From: Clostridium cellulovorans 743B
Lineage (GTDB): Bacteria > Bacillota > Clostridia > Clostridiales > Clostridiaceae
Length of the DNA stretch: 64,000 bases
Assembly (NCBI RefSeq): GCF_000145275.1
Contig: NC_014393.1
Coordinates: 1,054,001-1,118,000, forward strand
Direction of reading: 5' to 3'
Below are positions 17,865 to 25,653 of the stretch, in pieces. Within the stretch, counting starts at the first letter, position 1. The number at the start of each line of letters is the position of its first letter. Made by a program: the position numbers and the translations under genes. Below the pieces are notes generated by a model. The model did no database searches, was not told where the DNA came from, and saw only the letters and a program-made list of their open reading frames with translations.

Positions 17865-18566
17865 ATGAAAATATTTGGAATTATAGCAAGTATGAATGGT
17901 GAAAATTCAAGGGAATATCAAGTAATTAAAAAATATGTTAGCAATGAAAAATATAAGAATGATGATATTAAAATAATCACAGCAGATTCACTAGATATTA
18001 GATATTGTCGAGGTTGTTGTTCGTGTTTTGAAACTGGTATTTGTCCATTAGATTCTATAGATGATATGAAAAATATAAAAAAAGACTTATTAGAGGCAGA
18101 CTTAATTATAATGTCATCTCCTGTGTATGTACACCATGTATCAGGGTTTATGAAGAATCTAATAGATAGATTAGGATATTGGACTCATACATTTCACTTA
18201 ATTGGAAAGCCTGTCATAGTATGTACTTCTACAGGTAATAGTGGTGCTGAGTATGTAATTAGTTATTTAAAAAAAATTATGTCTGCTCTGGGGGGAATTG
18301 TACTAGGGGAAATTACTATTGATGATATGACTCCTATTGAAAAAATAGAAGGAACATTCAATTCTATCAATGAGGTTGTTTTAGAATTTTTAAAAGAACC
18401 AGACTGTATTAATGTAAGTTCTTTTCAACATACATTATATAAAAGTTTAAGAATGAGTTTAATTGAACAAAGTGGATATGAACATGAATATTGGAGAGAA
18501 AATGATATGTTCAACTATTTCACATTTAAAGATTATCTCTTATATAGGTTAAATTTACATAATTAG
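17865..18566 (+). CDS. Flavodoxin-fold NAD(P)H/FMN oxidoreductase in RiPP locus
   Basis: A 233-aa protein with an N-terminal flavodoxin-like fold (MKIFGIIASMNGENS). The Cys cluster C-x2-C-C-x2-C-x5-C (RYCRGCCSCFETGICPLD) and SPVYVHHVSGFMKNLIDR are typical of FMN reductases related to iron-sulfur flavoproteins. The C-terminal ~60 residues (YEHEYWRENDMF...) are family-atypical. It is 21 bp after lanM with GGAGG upstream, so the two are probably co-transcribed. Other flavin- and zinc-dependent reductases in lanthipeptide clusters (LanJ) turn dehydro-residues into D-Ala or D-Abu; a similar role here is inference. Confidence 0.75.
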   Translation: MKIFGIIASMNGENSREYQVIKKYVSNEKYKNDDIKIITADSLDIRYCRGCCSCFETGICPLDSIDDMKNIKKDLLEADLIIMSSPVYVHHVSGFMKNLIDRLGYWTHTFHLIGKPVIVCTSTGNSGAEYVISYLKKIMSALGGIVLGEITIDDMTPIEKIEGTFNSINEVVLEFLKEPDCINVSSFQHTLYKSLRMSLIEQSGYEHEYWRENDMFNYFTFKDYLLYRLNLHN

Positions 18567-18653
18567 ATTGAAGTTTATCATAAGATATGCTTATTTGTTA
18601 CTTATTAAGAGTATTTAACAGAAAAAATAATCAAAAATAAAGGAGTTGTTAAT

Positions 18654-18833
18654 ATGACTAATTATAAAATTGGACAAACATTTGAACAAAAAAATTATGA
18701 GGAAATGGCATCTTGTCAAGTAGCTGGCGATGGTTTCATTTTTACTACAAATCAGATAACAGTAAGCTACTGTCCTACATTAACTATTCCTCATATTCCT
18801 ACCATTACTACTCCTAAACTTACTATACAATAG
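18654..18833 (+). CDS. Lanthipeptide-type precursor peptide 1
   Basis: A 59-aa peptide preceded by AAAGGAG. The leader is residues ~1-25, with MTNYKIGQTF then EQKNYEEMAS, and an AG at 24-25 that could be a double-glycine-type cleavage site. The core (from D26) is rich in Thr: T31, T32, T36, S38, T42, T44, T50, T52, T53, T57. It has only one Cys (C40); C21 lies in the leader. The core alternates Thr with hydrophobic residues and prolines. It is nearly identical in leader and upstream DNA to the next gene. Its place 87 bp after the flavoprotein gene, behind lanM, supports its role as substrate. Confidence 0.85.
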   Translation: MTNYKIGQTFEQKNYEEMASCQVAGDGFIFTTNQITVSYCPTLTIPHIPTITTPKLTIQ

Positions 18834-18932
18834 AGAATAGGGAGTACCTAATATATAAGTATTAAATACATATATATAATTAAAACATTGTAATAAATAG
18901 GGGAAATAATTAAAAATAAAGGAGTTGTTAAT

Positions 18933-19097
18933 ATGGCTAATTATAAAATTGGAGCAATATTTGAACAAAAAAATTATGAAGAAATGGCATCTTCTCAAAT
19001 GACTGGTGGGGATGGGTTTGTAACCGTAACCTCTCCTCAATACACTTTAAGTTGTTGTATTACATGGACTATTCCTTCTATTAAACTTACTGTATAA
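18933..19097 (+). CDS. Lanthipeptide-type precursor peptide 2
   Basis: A 54-aa paralogue of the preceding precursor. The leader matches at most positions through EQKNYEEMAS and ends in GG (25-26). The core starts DGFVTVTSPQ and holds nine Ser/Thr (T31, T33, S34, T38, S40, T44, T46, S49, T53) but only two adjacent Cys (C41-C42). The RBS and ~30 bp of upstream DNA are almost identical to peptide 1. Leader conserved with core diverged is the pattern expected of multi-substrate RiPP systems. Confidence 0.85.
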   Translation: MANYKIGAIFEQKNYEEMASSQMTGGDGFVTVTSPQYTLSCCITWTIPSIKLTV

Positions 19098-19213
19098 TAG
19101 AGGATATAGAGTAGATTATATATATATATATAAGTAATATATATATAGAATCTTAAACATTGTAACAAATAGGGATGATGTTCTGTTAAATATTCTTAAT
19201 TTAACTTATTATA

Positions 19214-19272
19214 AAACTAAATGATAAGAGAGAATTTTCCAAAGAAGGTTCTCTCTTATCATTTAGTTTTTA
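19214..19272 (+). terminator. Strong terminator of the RiPP locus
   Basis: Long near-perfect stem AAACTAAATGATAAGAGAGAA paired with TTCTCTCTTATCATTTAGTTT, then TTTTAT. The remaining gap to 19446 holds only the HAD promoter region. Confidence 0.9.
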
Positions 19273-19446
19273 TATTCTAAGGTATCTTGCAATAAATCAT
19301 TGATTTTCCTATGTAAAAATATAAATATTCGATATAATCATTCAAAGAAGGAAACTGATACTTGTATATATTGGTATTTATTTTCTTTATGGTATAGAAT
19401 ATAAATATATTTGTGTATTATAGAGAGTGCATAAGGAGGAATGCAG

Positions 19447-19956
19447 TTGATAAAAGGAATATTATTTGACTGGCATGGTGTATTAGTTGAAAGTAACGGT
19501 AAAAATGATGAAAGAATAAAAGAAATATATAGTAAGCTTTTACAAAATACTGCTACAGAAGATGAAGTTATAGAAATTGTTACAGCCTATGAAAAGTATG
19601 AACCATTATGGGAGATACTTCCCTTATTAAAGAAACATTTTAAGCTGTGTGTTGTTAATAACGGACCGAGAGCAACATATAATTACTGGGATGAATACTT
19701 TGGATATTCTAAATTCATGGATTTTATCAATTCAGAAGTTGAGGGAGTGGAGAAGCCACAACCAGAAATATACAAGATTGCATGTGAAAGATTGGGAGTA
19801 AACGCAGATGAAGTGATTTATATGGATGATAATTTTGGTTTTCCAGAAGAAACAGAAAAGCTGAATATGAAGTTCATACATTGGGATTCAACTGAAAGTG
19901 GTTTTAACAAGTTTAAAGATTATTTAAATAATAATACAGAGATTAAAATTAGTTAA
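19447..19956 (+). CDS. HAD-family hydrolase with altered DxD motif
   Basis: A 169-aa HAD-like protein. I chose TTG at 19447 because AGGAGG (19434-19439) sits 7 bp before it but only 1 bp before the ATG at 19441. Motif I reads FDWHGVL: nucleophile D8 is present, but the usual acid/base Asp is H10. Motif II is near VVNN, and the C-terminal motif is YMDDNFGFPEE. The cap is short. A truncated second copy lies at 7530-7690. Substrate unknown; the D-to-H change makes ordinary phosphatase activity uncertain. Confidence 0.8.
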   Translation: MIKGILFDWHGVLVESNGKNDERIKEIYSKLLQNTATEDEVIEIVTAYEKYEPLWEILPLLKKHFKLCVVNNGPRATYNYWDEYFGYSKFMDFINSEVEGVEKPQPEIYKIACERLGVNADEVIYMDDNFGFPEETEKLNMKFIHWDSTESGFNKFKDYLNNNTEIKIS

Positions 19957-20001
19957 CTTAATATTTTTATAGTTTGGCTAAAATACTAAAAAGGTGAGAC
20001 G

Positions 20002-20637
20002 ATGGATTCTAAATTTAAAGTTAAACAAATCACAAAGTTGTATGAGAGTTGCAACAAATGCGGGTTACCAGTTATAAATTGTATCTGTGATATTGTTCCT
20101 AAGATAGATACAAAGTCAAGGATATGTATATTGTCAACAGAAAAAGAATTCAGTAGACCTTCAAATACAGCTAGGTTGCTAAAATTGGTTAATCCAGAAT
20201 CAACCGAGTTGATTCTTTGGGAGAGAACAAATTTCCCTGAGAAGTTGATTGAGTATATTAATAGTGAGGATTATCAGGTATATATACTATTTCCTACAGA
20301 GAATGATGATTTATCAGAAGTAAATTATGAATATAAAAATTCAGAAAGAACTCCAGTATTTGTTATATTGGATGGTACATGGAAAGAAGCTAGAAAAATC
20401 CTAAGAAAGAGTGATTATTTAAAAAGATTGCCAAGAATCTCACTAGATCCAATTCATAAGTCAGAGTATACTTTGAGGAGAGGTGCATCAGAAGGAGAAC
20501 TGTGTACTATTGAAACAGCAATTGAAGTACTTAAGTTAAACCATGAGTTTGAGAATGCACAGGTAATTAAAGATGAATTTGATCTATTTATAAAAAGTTT
20601 TAAAGTAGGGGTCAATGGTATAATGTTAAAAGACTAG
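20002..20637 (+). CDS. DTW-domain tRNA-uridine aminocarboxypropyltransferase family
   Basis: A 211-aa DTW-domain protein with Cys motif CNKCGLPVINCICD, the signature DGTWKEARK and a C-terminal LRRGASEGELCTIETA. Members of this family (for example E. coli TapT) transfer the aminocarboxypropyl group of SAM to uridine in tRNA (acp3U). Follows the HAD gene by 45 bp with AAAAGGTGAG upstream. Confidence 0.85.
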   Translation: MDSKFKVKQITKLYESCNKCGLPVINCICDIVPKIDTKSRICILSTEKEFSRPSNTARLLKLVNPESTELILWERTNFPEKLIEYINSEDYQVYILFPTENDDLSEVNYEYKNSERTPVFVILDGTWKEARKILRKSDYLKRLPRISLDPIHKSEYTLRRGASEGELCTIETAIEVLKLNHEFENAQVIKDEFDLFIKSFKVGVNGIMLKD

Positions 20638-20711
20638 ATAAGGCACTCTAGTAATTTTTAAAGAATAGAGATATCTTATGTAATTTGAAAAAATAGAAAG
20701 GGGTGCTTTTT

Positions 20712-21347
20712 ATGGACAATGTTAAATGGTTATTTTGGGATATCGGTGGCACTCTTGTTAATGAAGAAAAGTGTTACATTAAAAGAATTACTGATACAGT
20801 AAGTAGGCAAAGAGAAAAGCAGAAAAAGTACTCCTATGATGATATATATCAAGCTATGGTACAAGCTTCTGTGGAGTATAAGCAACCTTATGCTACTGCA
20901 TTAAAATCTTTGGGCATTGAAGAATTTGAACCATACCCAAGGGAATTAGAAGCTTTATATGATAATTCAATAGGGGTTCTTGAAAGGCTACATAAAATAT
21001 ATAAGATGGGCATAATAGCAAATCAATCACTAGGAACTTCTAAGAGGTTAACAGAATATGGATTGATAAAATATTTTGATATCATATTAGCTTCAGCAGA
21101 AGAGGGACTTGAAAAGCCGGATATTAGTTTCTATGAAAGGGCGTTACAAAAAAGTAAGTGTAATGCGATAAATGCTGTTATGATTGGTGATAGATTAGAT
21201 AATGATATTTATCCTGCAAAAAGAATTGGAATGAAAACAATTTGGATTAAGCAAGGTTTTGGAGGAATGCAAATTCCGAAATCAAAGGAATATGAACCTG
21301 ATTATACCATTGAAAATTTAGATGAGCTGATAGAACTACTTGGTTGA
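20712..21347 (+). CDS. HAD-IA family hydrolase
   Basis: A 211-aa HAD protein. Motif I is FWDIGGTL (D10; the second Asp position is Gly, common in some HAD lineages). Later motifs include ANQS (motif II region), LEKPD (motif III Lys) and MIGDRLDNDIYPAKRIGMKTIW (motif IV and tail). I chose ATG 20712 after AAAGGGG rather than the GTG at 20703. Probably a small-molecule phosphatase; substrate unknown. Confidence 0.85.
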   Translation: MDNVKWLFWDIGGTLVNEEKCYIKRITDTVSRQREKQKKYSYDDIYQAMVQASVEYKQPYATALKSLGIEEFEPYPRELEALYDNSIGVLERLHKIYKMGIIANQSLGTSKRLTEYGLIKYFDIILASAEEGLEKPDISFYERALQKSKCNAINAVMIGDRLDNDIYPAKRIGMKTIWIKQGFGGMQIPKSKEYEPDYTIENLDELIELLG

Positions 21348-21377
21348 TAGGTAGAGTATACAAAAGGGGGCTATAAG

Positions 21378-22346
21378 ATGAAAAAGCAAGTTTTACTAAT
21401 GGGGGGCAGTTATTTCATAGGCAAAAAGATAGTTGATATTCTATTGGATAACGACTATTCAATTTACACTCTTAATAGAGGGACAAGAGAAGACAATGAT
21501 AAAAGAGTAATTAACTTAAAATGTGATAGAAATGATGCAGAAGAAATGAAGAATATTTTAAGCAAATACGTCTTTGATATTGTTATAGATGTGTCTGCTT
21601 TAAATAGATTACAAGCGGAAATTTTATATGATTCTTTGAATAAGGAAAACTTAAAACAGTTTCTATTTATAAGTTCAAGTGCTGTTTATGATGTTGAAAA
21701 TTTTAGTATTCCATATAATGAAGAAACACCACTAAAAGAAAATAAATATTGGACAGCCTATGGAGCAAATAAAATAGAGGCTGAGAGCTTTTTGATTGAA
21801 AGCTTTCAGCAGACCAAGACCAATTTAATAATTATAAGACCTCCTTATGTTTATGGAGAAAATAACTATGCTCAAAGAGAAAGTTTTATTTTTGAACATA
21901 TTTGTAGCGACAGACCGATTATTATACCAAATAGCGGGAATACATATTTGCAGTTCATTTATACAACTGATTTAGCAAATATTATTTTAACTTTACTAAA
22001 TGCTAAGCTTGATACAATTTCTATCTTTAATGTAGGAAATAAGAAATCTTTTACGATAAAAGAATGGATTGAATGTTGTGAAAATGTAGCTGGTAAAAAA
22101 GCGAGAATAATTGAGTATGATTATAAAAAATACAATAGATGTGTAAGAGATTTCTTTCCGTTCTTTGACTATGATAATGTACTTGATACATCGAAAATTA
22201 ATGAATTTTATAGTAATGAAACTGATTTTGAACATGGTCTAAAAATTGCTTTTGGATGGTATTGTAATAATAAGGATAGCATAATTTTTAAAGAGGATAT
22301 AATACGGAATGAAGAAAGCATAATCATGGACTTAAATTATATATAG
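21378..22346 (+). CDS. NAD-dependent epimerase/dehydratase (extended SDR)
   Basis: A 322-aa extended SDR. The N-terminal Rossmann motif is GGSYFIGKK, the catalytic Ser region FISSSAVYD, and the Y-x3-K is YGANK. The substrate-binding region is IIRPPYVYGENNY. The substrate is not deducible; nucleotide-sugar-like or isoflavone-reductase-like proteins share this layout. GGGGG upstream; 30 bp after the HAD gene. Confidence 0.82.
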   Translation: MKKQVLLMGGSYFIGKKIVDILLDNDYSIYTLNRGTREDNDKRVINLKCDRNDAEEMKNILSKYVFDIVIDVSALNRLQAEILYDSLNKENLKQFLFISSSAVYDVENFSIPYNEETPLKENKYWTAYGANKIEAESFLIESFQQTKTNLIIIRPPYVYGENNYAQRESFIFEHICSDRPIIIPNSGNTYLQFIYTTDLANIILTLLNAKLDTISIFNVGNKKSFTIKEWIECCENVAGKKARIIEYDYKKYNRCVRDFFPFFDYDNVLDTSKINEFYSNETDFEHGLKIAFGWYCNNKDSIIFKEDIIRNEESIIMDLNYI

Positions 22347-22406
22347 CGAATATTTTTTGTTAAGTTGGGAGAAGACTGTGCCTTCTATTCAAATATATGT
22401 AGTGAG

Positions 22407-22440
22407 AAAAACTTCTTAGTTAAAGCTAAGGAGTTTTTAT
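22407..22440 (+). terminator. Terminator after SDR gene
   Basis: AAAACTTCTTAG / CTAAGGAGTTTTT hairpin with a T-rich tail. Confidence 0.75.
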
Positions 22441-22549
22441 TTTTAGGAGGGAAATATAGGATATTAAAAAAGTTAAAATAGCAGGCTTACTTAACTAATT
22501 GTTATATAAGTGTTATAATCTTGAAATATAACGTTGGAGGGATAATTAA

Positions 22550-23332
22550 ATGAACGTGATTGAAAATTATTATGATAATATCTATGATGAATGGGAACGG
22601 CTTGAGCGCCATAAATTAGAATTTGATATTACAAAACGATATTTAGATAAATACATTATTGGCGAAAGTTTAGAAGTATTTGATATAGGTGGCGGGCCAG
22701 GTAGATATTCTTTTTATTTAGCAGAAAAAGGACATAAGGTTTCTCTTTTAGATTTATCAAGCAGAAATATTGAGGTAGCAAAAGAAAAGGCAAAAGAATT
22801 TAATGTTGGGCTTAAAGAATATATTTATGGTAATGCACTTGAGTTGGAGAAATATGAACAAAAATATGATGTGATTTTGCTAATGGGACCTCTTTATCAT
22901 TTAGTCAAAGAAGATCAGAGAAAACTTGCTGTGGAGGGTGCTTTAAGGTTATTAAAACCAGGTGGTATTATTTTTGCGACATTTATTTCAAATTATGCGC
23001 CAATTCAGGATGCTCTAAAATATTTTTATGAAATTAATGACATACAAGATGTTTTAAGATATCTAAAAAGTGGAGAAAATAGACCAGAGGAAGGATTTAC
23101 TAGTGCTTATTTTTCAAGTCCAAGTGAAGCTAAATCGTTAATGTCTAGCTATTATATAAAGGAATTAGTATTTGCTAGTGTAGAAAATATTTTAGGAAGC
23201 AAAGAAAAAGAACTATATTCACTTAGTGATGAACAATATAAAAAGTGGATTGAAATAGGGTTTAGATTAAGTACTGATAAAAATTTGATAGGTACAGGTG
23301 AACATTTCCTATATATTGGGCAGAAAGAATAG
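22550..23332 (+). CDS. Class I SAM-dependent methyltransferase
   Basis: A 260-aa methyltransferase. Motif I is VFDIGGGPGRYSFYLAEKGH, acidic motif LLDLS, and the post-I block is LLMGPLYHL. The C-terminal part (SSYYIKELVFASVENILG) matches the UbiE/Methyltransf_25-like proteins of Clostridium. Substrate unknown. TTGGAGG upstream of ATG. Confidence 0.85.
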   Translation: MNVIENYYDNIYDEWERLERHKLEFDITKRYLDKYIIGESLEVFDIGGGPGRYSFYLAEKGHKVSLLDLSSRNIEVAKEKAKEFNVGLKEYIYGNALELEKYEQKYDVILLMGPLYHLVKEDQRKLAVEGALRLLKPGGIIFATFISNYAPIQDALKYFYEINDIQDVLRYLKSGENRPEEGFTSAYFSSPSEAKSLMSSYYIKELVFASVENILGSKEKELYSLSDEQYKKWIEIGFRLSTDKNLIGTGEHFLYIGQKE

Positions 23333-23392
23333 CTGACCATAAAAGATATAATTAATTGGAACTGACAAGTTAAGAGATTAATGAGGTATTTT

Positions 23393-23863
23393 ATGATAAT
23401 TAGAGAAATACAAGAAAAAGATAATAAACAAGTAGAGTCACTTATTAGAACATGCCTAATAGAGTTTGGAGCTAATAAGCCAGGCTGTGCATGGGAAGAT
23501 ACAAATCTAGGAAGGTTTTATCAGGTTTATCAAAATGAAAGATCTAAATATTGGGTTGTTGAAGATAATAACAAAATAGTAGCCGGTTGTGGTATCGGTC
23601 CTTTAACTAATACAGAAAATATATGTGAACTACAGAAAATGTATTCTCTAAAAGAGGTTAGAGGGACTGGGATTGCACAAGAACTATTAAAGATTTCTTT
23701 AGAATTTGCAAAAAAGTATTATGAAAAATGTTATCTTGAAACCTTTGCTAATATGGTAGCAGCCAATAAATTTTATAAGAAGCATGATTTTATTCAATTA
23801 GAAAAACCAATAGTTGAAACAGAACATTATGCTTGTGATGTGTGGTATATAAAAAACTTATAA
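23393..23863 (+). CDS. GNAT-family N-acetyltransferase
   Basis: A 156-aa GNAT protein (IIREIQEKDNKQVESLIR; acetyl-CoA loop LKEVRGTGIAQELLKISLEFAK; YLETFANMVAANKFYKKHDF). I chose ATG 23393, 7-8 bp after GAGG, rather than ATG 23381. Its own terminator was displaced by the IS insertion: the first hairpin downstream is beyond the element at 25168. Confidence 0.85.
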   Translation: MIIREIQEKDNKQVESLIRTCLIEFGANKPGCAWEDTNLGRFYQVYQNERSKYWVVEDNNKIVAGCGIGPLTNTENICELQKMYSLKEVRGTGIAQELLKISLEFAKKYYEKCYLETFANMVAANKFYKKHDFIQLEKPIVETEHYACDVWYIKNL

Positions 23864-23975
23864 ATATAGGTATATAGATATTTATGTCAATAAGGATAAG
23901 CTTATTGGTACATATTAAAAGCAAAATCAATTATTTTTGAAAGTAATATTTTCACAATACATGGTAGATAAAAAG

Positions 23976-25144
23976 TAACTTAACCTGTTGTGCTAGCAGA
24001 TAAGTTTTCATTAAAAGGATATTTATACCATGATTTTAGGCAGTCCTATCCTATTGTCTCATATACTGTTTTTGGAAATTATTATCCGAATACTAATTCT
24101 TTAATCTTTGATATTTCTATACCTATATTAAAAAATTTATTTATAAAATAGCAAAGATTATGAGCTAATATTTTATTTGATATTCTTGTGGCAAATCCCC
24201 AAGTTGATTTTGTAAGAACCCTCTGCATATTTAATTGCTCGGAGAGCTGAGAAAAAGTAGTTTCTACTCTACGACGAGCCTTGAATATCAACTGCCTAAA
24301 AGGTTTTAAAAGTTTAGTTTTACTATTGTTACGATTTATTGTTAAAAGACGAATGTACCTTGTTTCTTTTAATTGCGAAGCAACTTTTTGACCTATATAT
24401 CCTTTATCACCTATTAGTATATCAATCTCTGAATTAGCTGTGAGTTCCCAGACGACATCTCTGTCATCAATATTTGCTGCTGTTACAGTAAAATCTGTGA
24501 TATAGCCATCGAGGGCTACTAAAGCATGTAATTTGAATCCATAATATGTTTCTTTTTTCGAAGCGCATCGCCCGTAGGCAGCCTCCGGCTTAAAAGCTTT
24601 ATGGAAATGAGCTCTCCCAAACTTACACACAGGAATTGGCATACTATCTGCAATTCTCATTCGGTCATATTGATAGTTAAGAAATTTCGTTAACTCTTTA
24701 CGAATTTCATCAATGACTCGAAATAATGACTTTCTAACTCTATGAAACCTCGGCCTACTACAAAAGTTGGGAAATAAGTCTCGTAGGTTTTTAGAGCAAA
24801 ATCCAAACCATGCTTTTTCAGAGTCAATGGTTAAGAGTTCACCTACTAAAGAAATCGTAATTATTTCGCTATCAGTCATTACTGATTTAGCGATGTTACG
24901 ACGATTTTTAATAAATGTTGGAGTTACTTTTTGGTAAAAGTCATCAATTATAACATAAGTGACAACAATAAAATCTTTTAAGTCATTTATTGTTATGGTA
25001 GAATCTTTATTAAACTCTGGCATATAGGTTAGCCTCCTATCATTAGATTAGTGGTGTTTTTTAATGATAGGTTAGCAAATATGCTGGAGTTTTTCTATTT
25101 GTAAGTATTGCCAGCGTATTTAACTAGCACAACGGGTTAACTTA
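23976..25144. mobile_element. IS982-family insertion sequence with 7-bp target duplication
   Basis: The element runs 23983-25137 (1155 bp). Terminal inverted repeats are ACCTGTTGTGCTAGC (left) and ACCCGTTGTGCTAGT (complement of right), differing at two positions. TAACTTA is duplicated directly at both edges (23976-23982 and 25138-25144), in the 6-9 bp range of the family. A single intact transposase gene lies on the minus strand. The intact gene, clean ends and intact duplication suggest a recent insertion. Confidence 0.92.
24082..25023 (-). CDS. IS982-family DDE transposase
   Basis: A 313-aa transposase. Family landmarks are FCSRPRFHRVRK, IADSMPIPVCKF (first catalytic Asp), YYGFKLHALV, ILIGDKGYIG (second Asp) and RRRVETTFSQL (Glu). 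Full length with no frameshift. The start has GGAGGCTAACC upstream. Confidence 0.92.
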   Translation of the reverse strand: MPEFNKDSTITINDLKDFIVVTYVIIDDFYQKVTPTFIKNRRNIAKSVMTDSEIITISLVGELLTIDSEKAWFGFCSKNLRDLFPNFCSRPRFHRVRKSLFRVIDEIRKELTKFLNYQYDRMRIADSMPIPVCKFGRAHFHKAFKPEAAYGRCASKKETYYGFKLHALVALDGYITDFTVTAANIDDRDVVWELTANSEIDILIGDKGYIGQKVASQLKETRYIRLLTINRNNSKTKLLKPFRQLIFKARRRVETTFSQLSEQLNMQRVLTKSTWGFATRISNKILAHNLCYFINKFFNIGIEISKIKELVFG

Positions 25145-25167
25145 ATTAAATTTATAGAATGTGAAAA

Positions 25168-25198
25168 AAGAGAAGTCATTATGAACTTCTCTTTTTTA
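25168..25198 (+). terminator. Terminator, likely originally of the GNAT gene
   Basis: AAAAGAGAAGT / ACTTCTCTTTT with a T-run, just beyond the IS. It is probably the GNAT terminator separated from its gene by the insertion. Confidence 0.7.
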
Positions 25199-25205
25199 TT
25201 TATAG

Positions 25206-25302
25206 TATATATATTGCAATTAAGTTTCTACACCAAAACTAGTTATCTTCTAGGTTATTGAATATCAATCAAATGTAGAGTTATTATTGCAACTTATATA
25301 AG
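25206..25302. repeat. Palindromic repeat, copy D
   Basis: Left end TATATATTGCAAT..AAGTTTCTACA; right end complement TATATAAGTTGCAATAATAACTCTACA. Same plan as copies A and C (AT-rich tip, TTxCAATAA, then CTACA). Confidence 0.5.
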
Positions 25303-25340
25303 TATTAAAAAAATAGTAGATAAAATTAAAAACATACAAG

Positions 25341-25526
25341 TTACTTTTTTGTAGATCCTTTTTTATAATAAAGAGTTTCGATTATTATTACTACTATCAT
25401 CATTACAACACCGAAAATTTGGAATGGACTTTTTTCATGAATATAATTTAGAAATCCAAGTATAATCGATGATGTAGCACAAATATAAAAAATGATTAAA
25501 GCTAGTTTTTTATTGGTTTTTATCAA
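25341..25526 (-). CDS. Small two-TM membrane protein, unknown
   Basis: A 61-aa protein with two hydrophobic segments and a lysine-rich tail (YYKKGSTKK). I chose TTG at 25526 (MIKTNKKLALIIFY) because GGTGGAGG lies 8 bp upstream. The longer ATG start at 25556 would place that Shine-Dalgarno inside the gene and has no good site of its own. Not recognised. Confidence 0.55.
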   Translation of the reverse strand: MIKTNKKLALIIFYICATSSIILGFLNYIHEKSPFQIFGVVMMIVVIIIETLYYKKGSTKK

Positions 25527-25653
25527 AATAAGTCCTCCACCTAAAATTACAAACATTCTTCAGCAGTAATAATTTAGAAGTATCTCCGATAGTGGGGGTG
25601 GTTACTGTAAACCTTCAAAAATCCCCCAAATAATTAATAGTAAAGATACTTTT

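Larger units (their letters stand above)
18622..19175 (+). repeat. Tandem duplication carrying the two precursor genes
   Basis: Two units about 279 bp apart share their upstream leader (AAATAAAGGAGTTGTTAATATG), the coding leader and a downstream tag (AAACATTGTAA.AAATAGGG, near 18884 and 19157). The cores diverge most. This shows gene duplication followed by core diversification. Confidence 0.8.

Noticed and set aside
19257..23863. HAD, DTW, SDR, methyltransferase and GNAT genes as tailoring enzymes of the RiPP
   Set aside because: A strong terminator at 19214-19272 separates them, each has its own RBS and several have housekeeping-type relatives. A role cannot be excluded but nothing in the sequence supports it.
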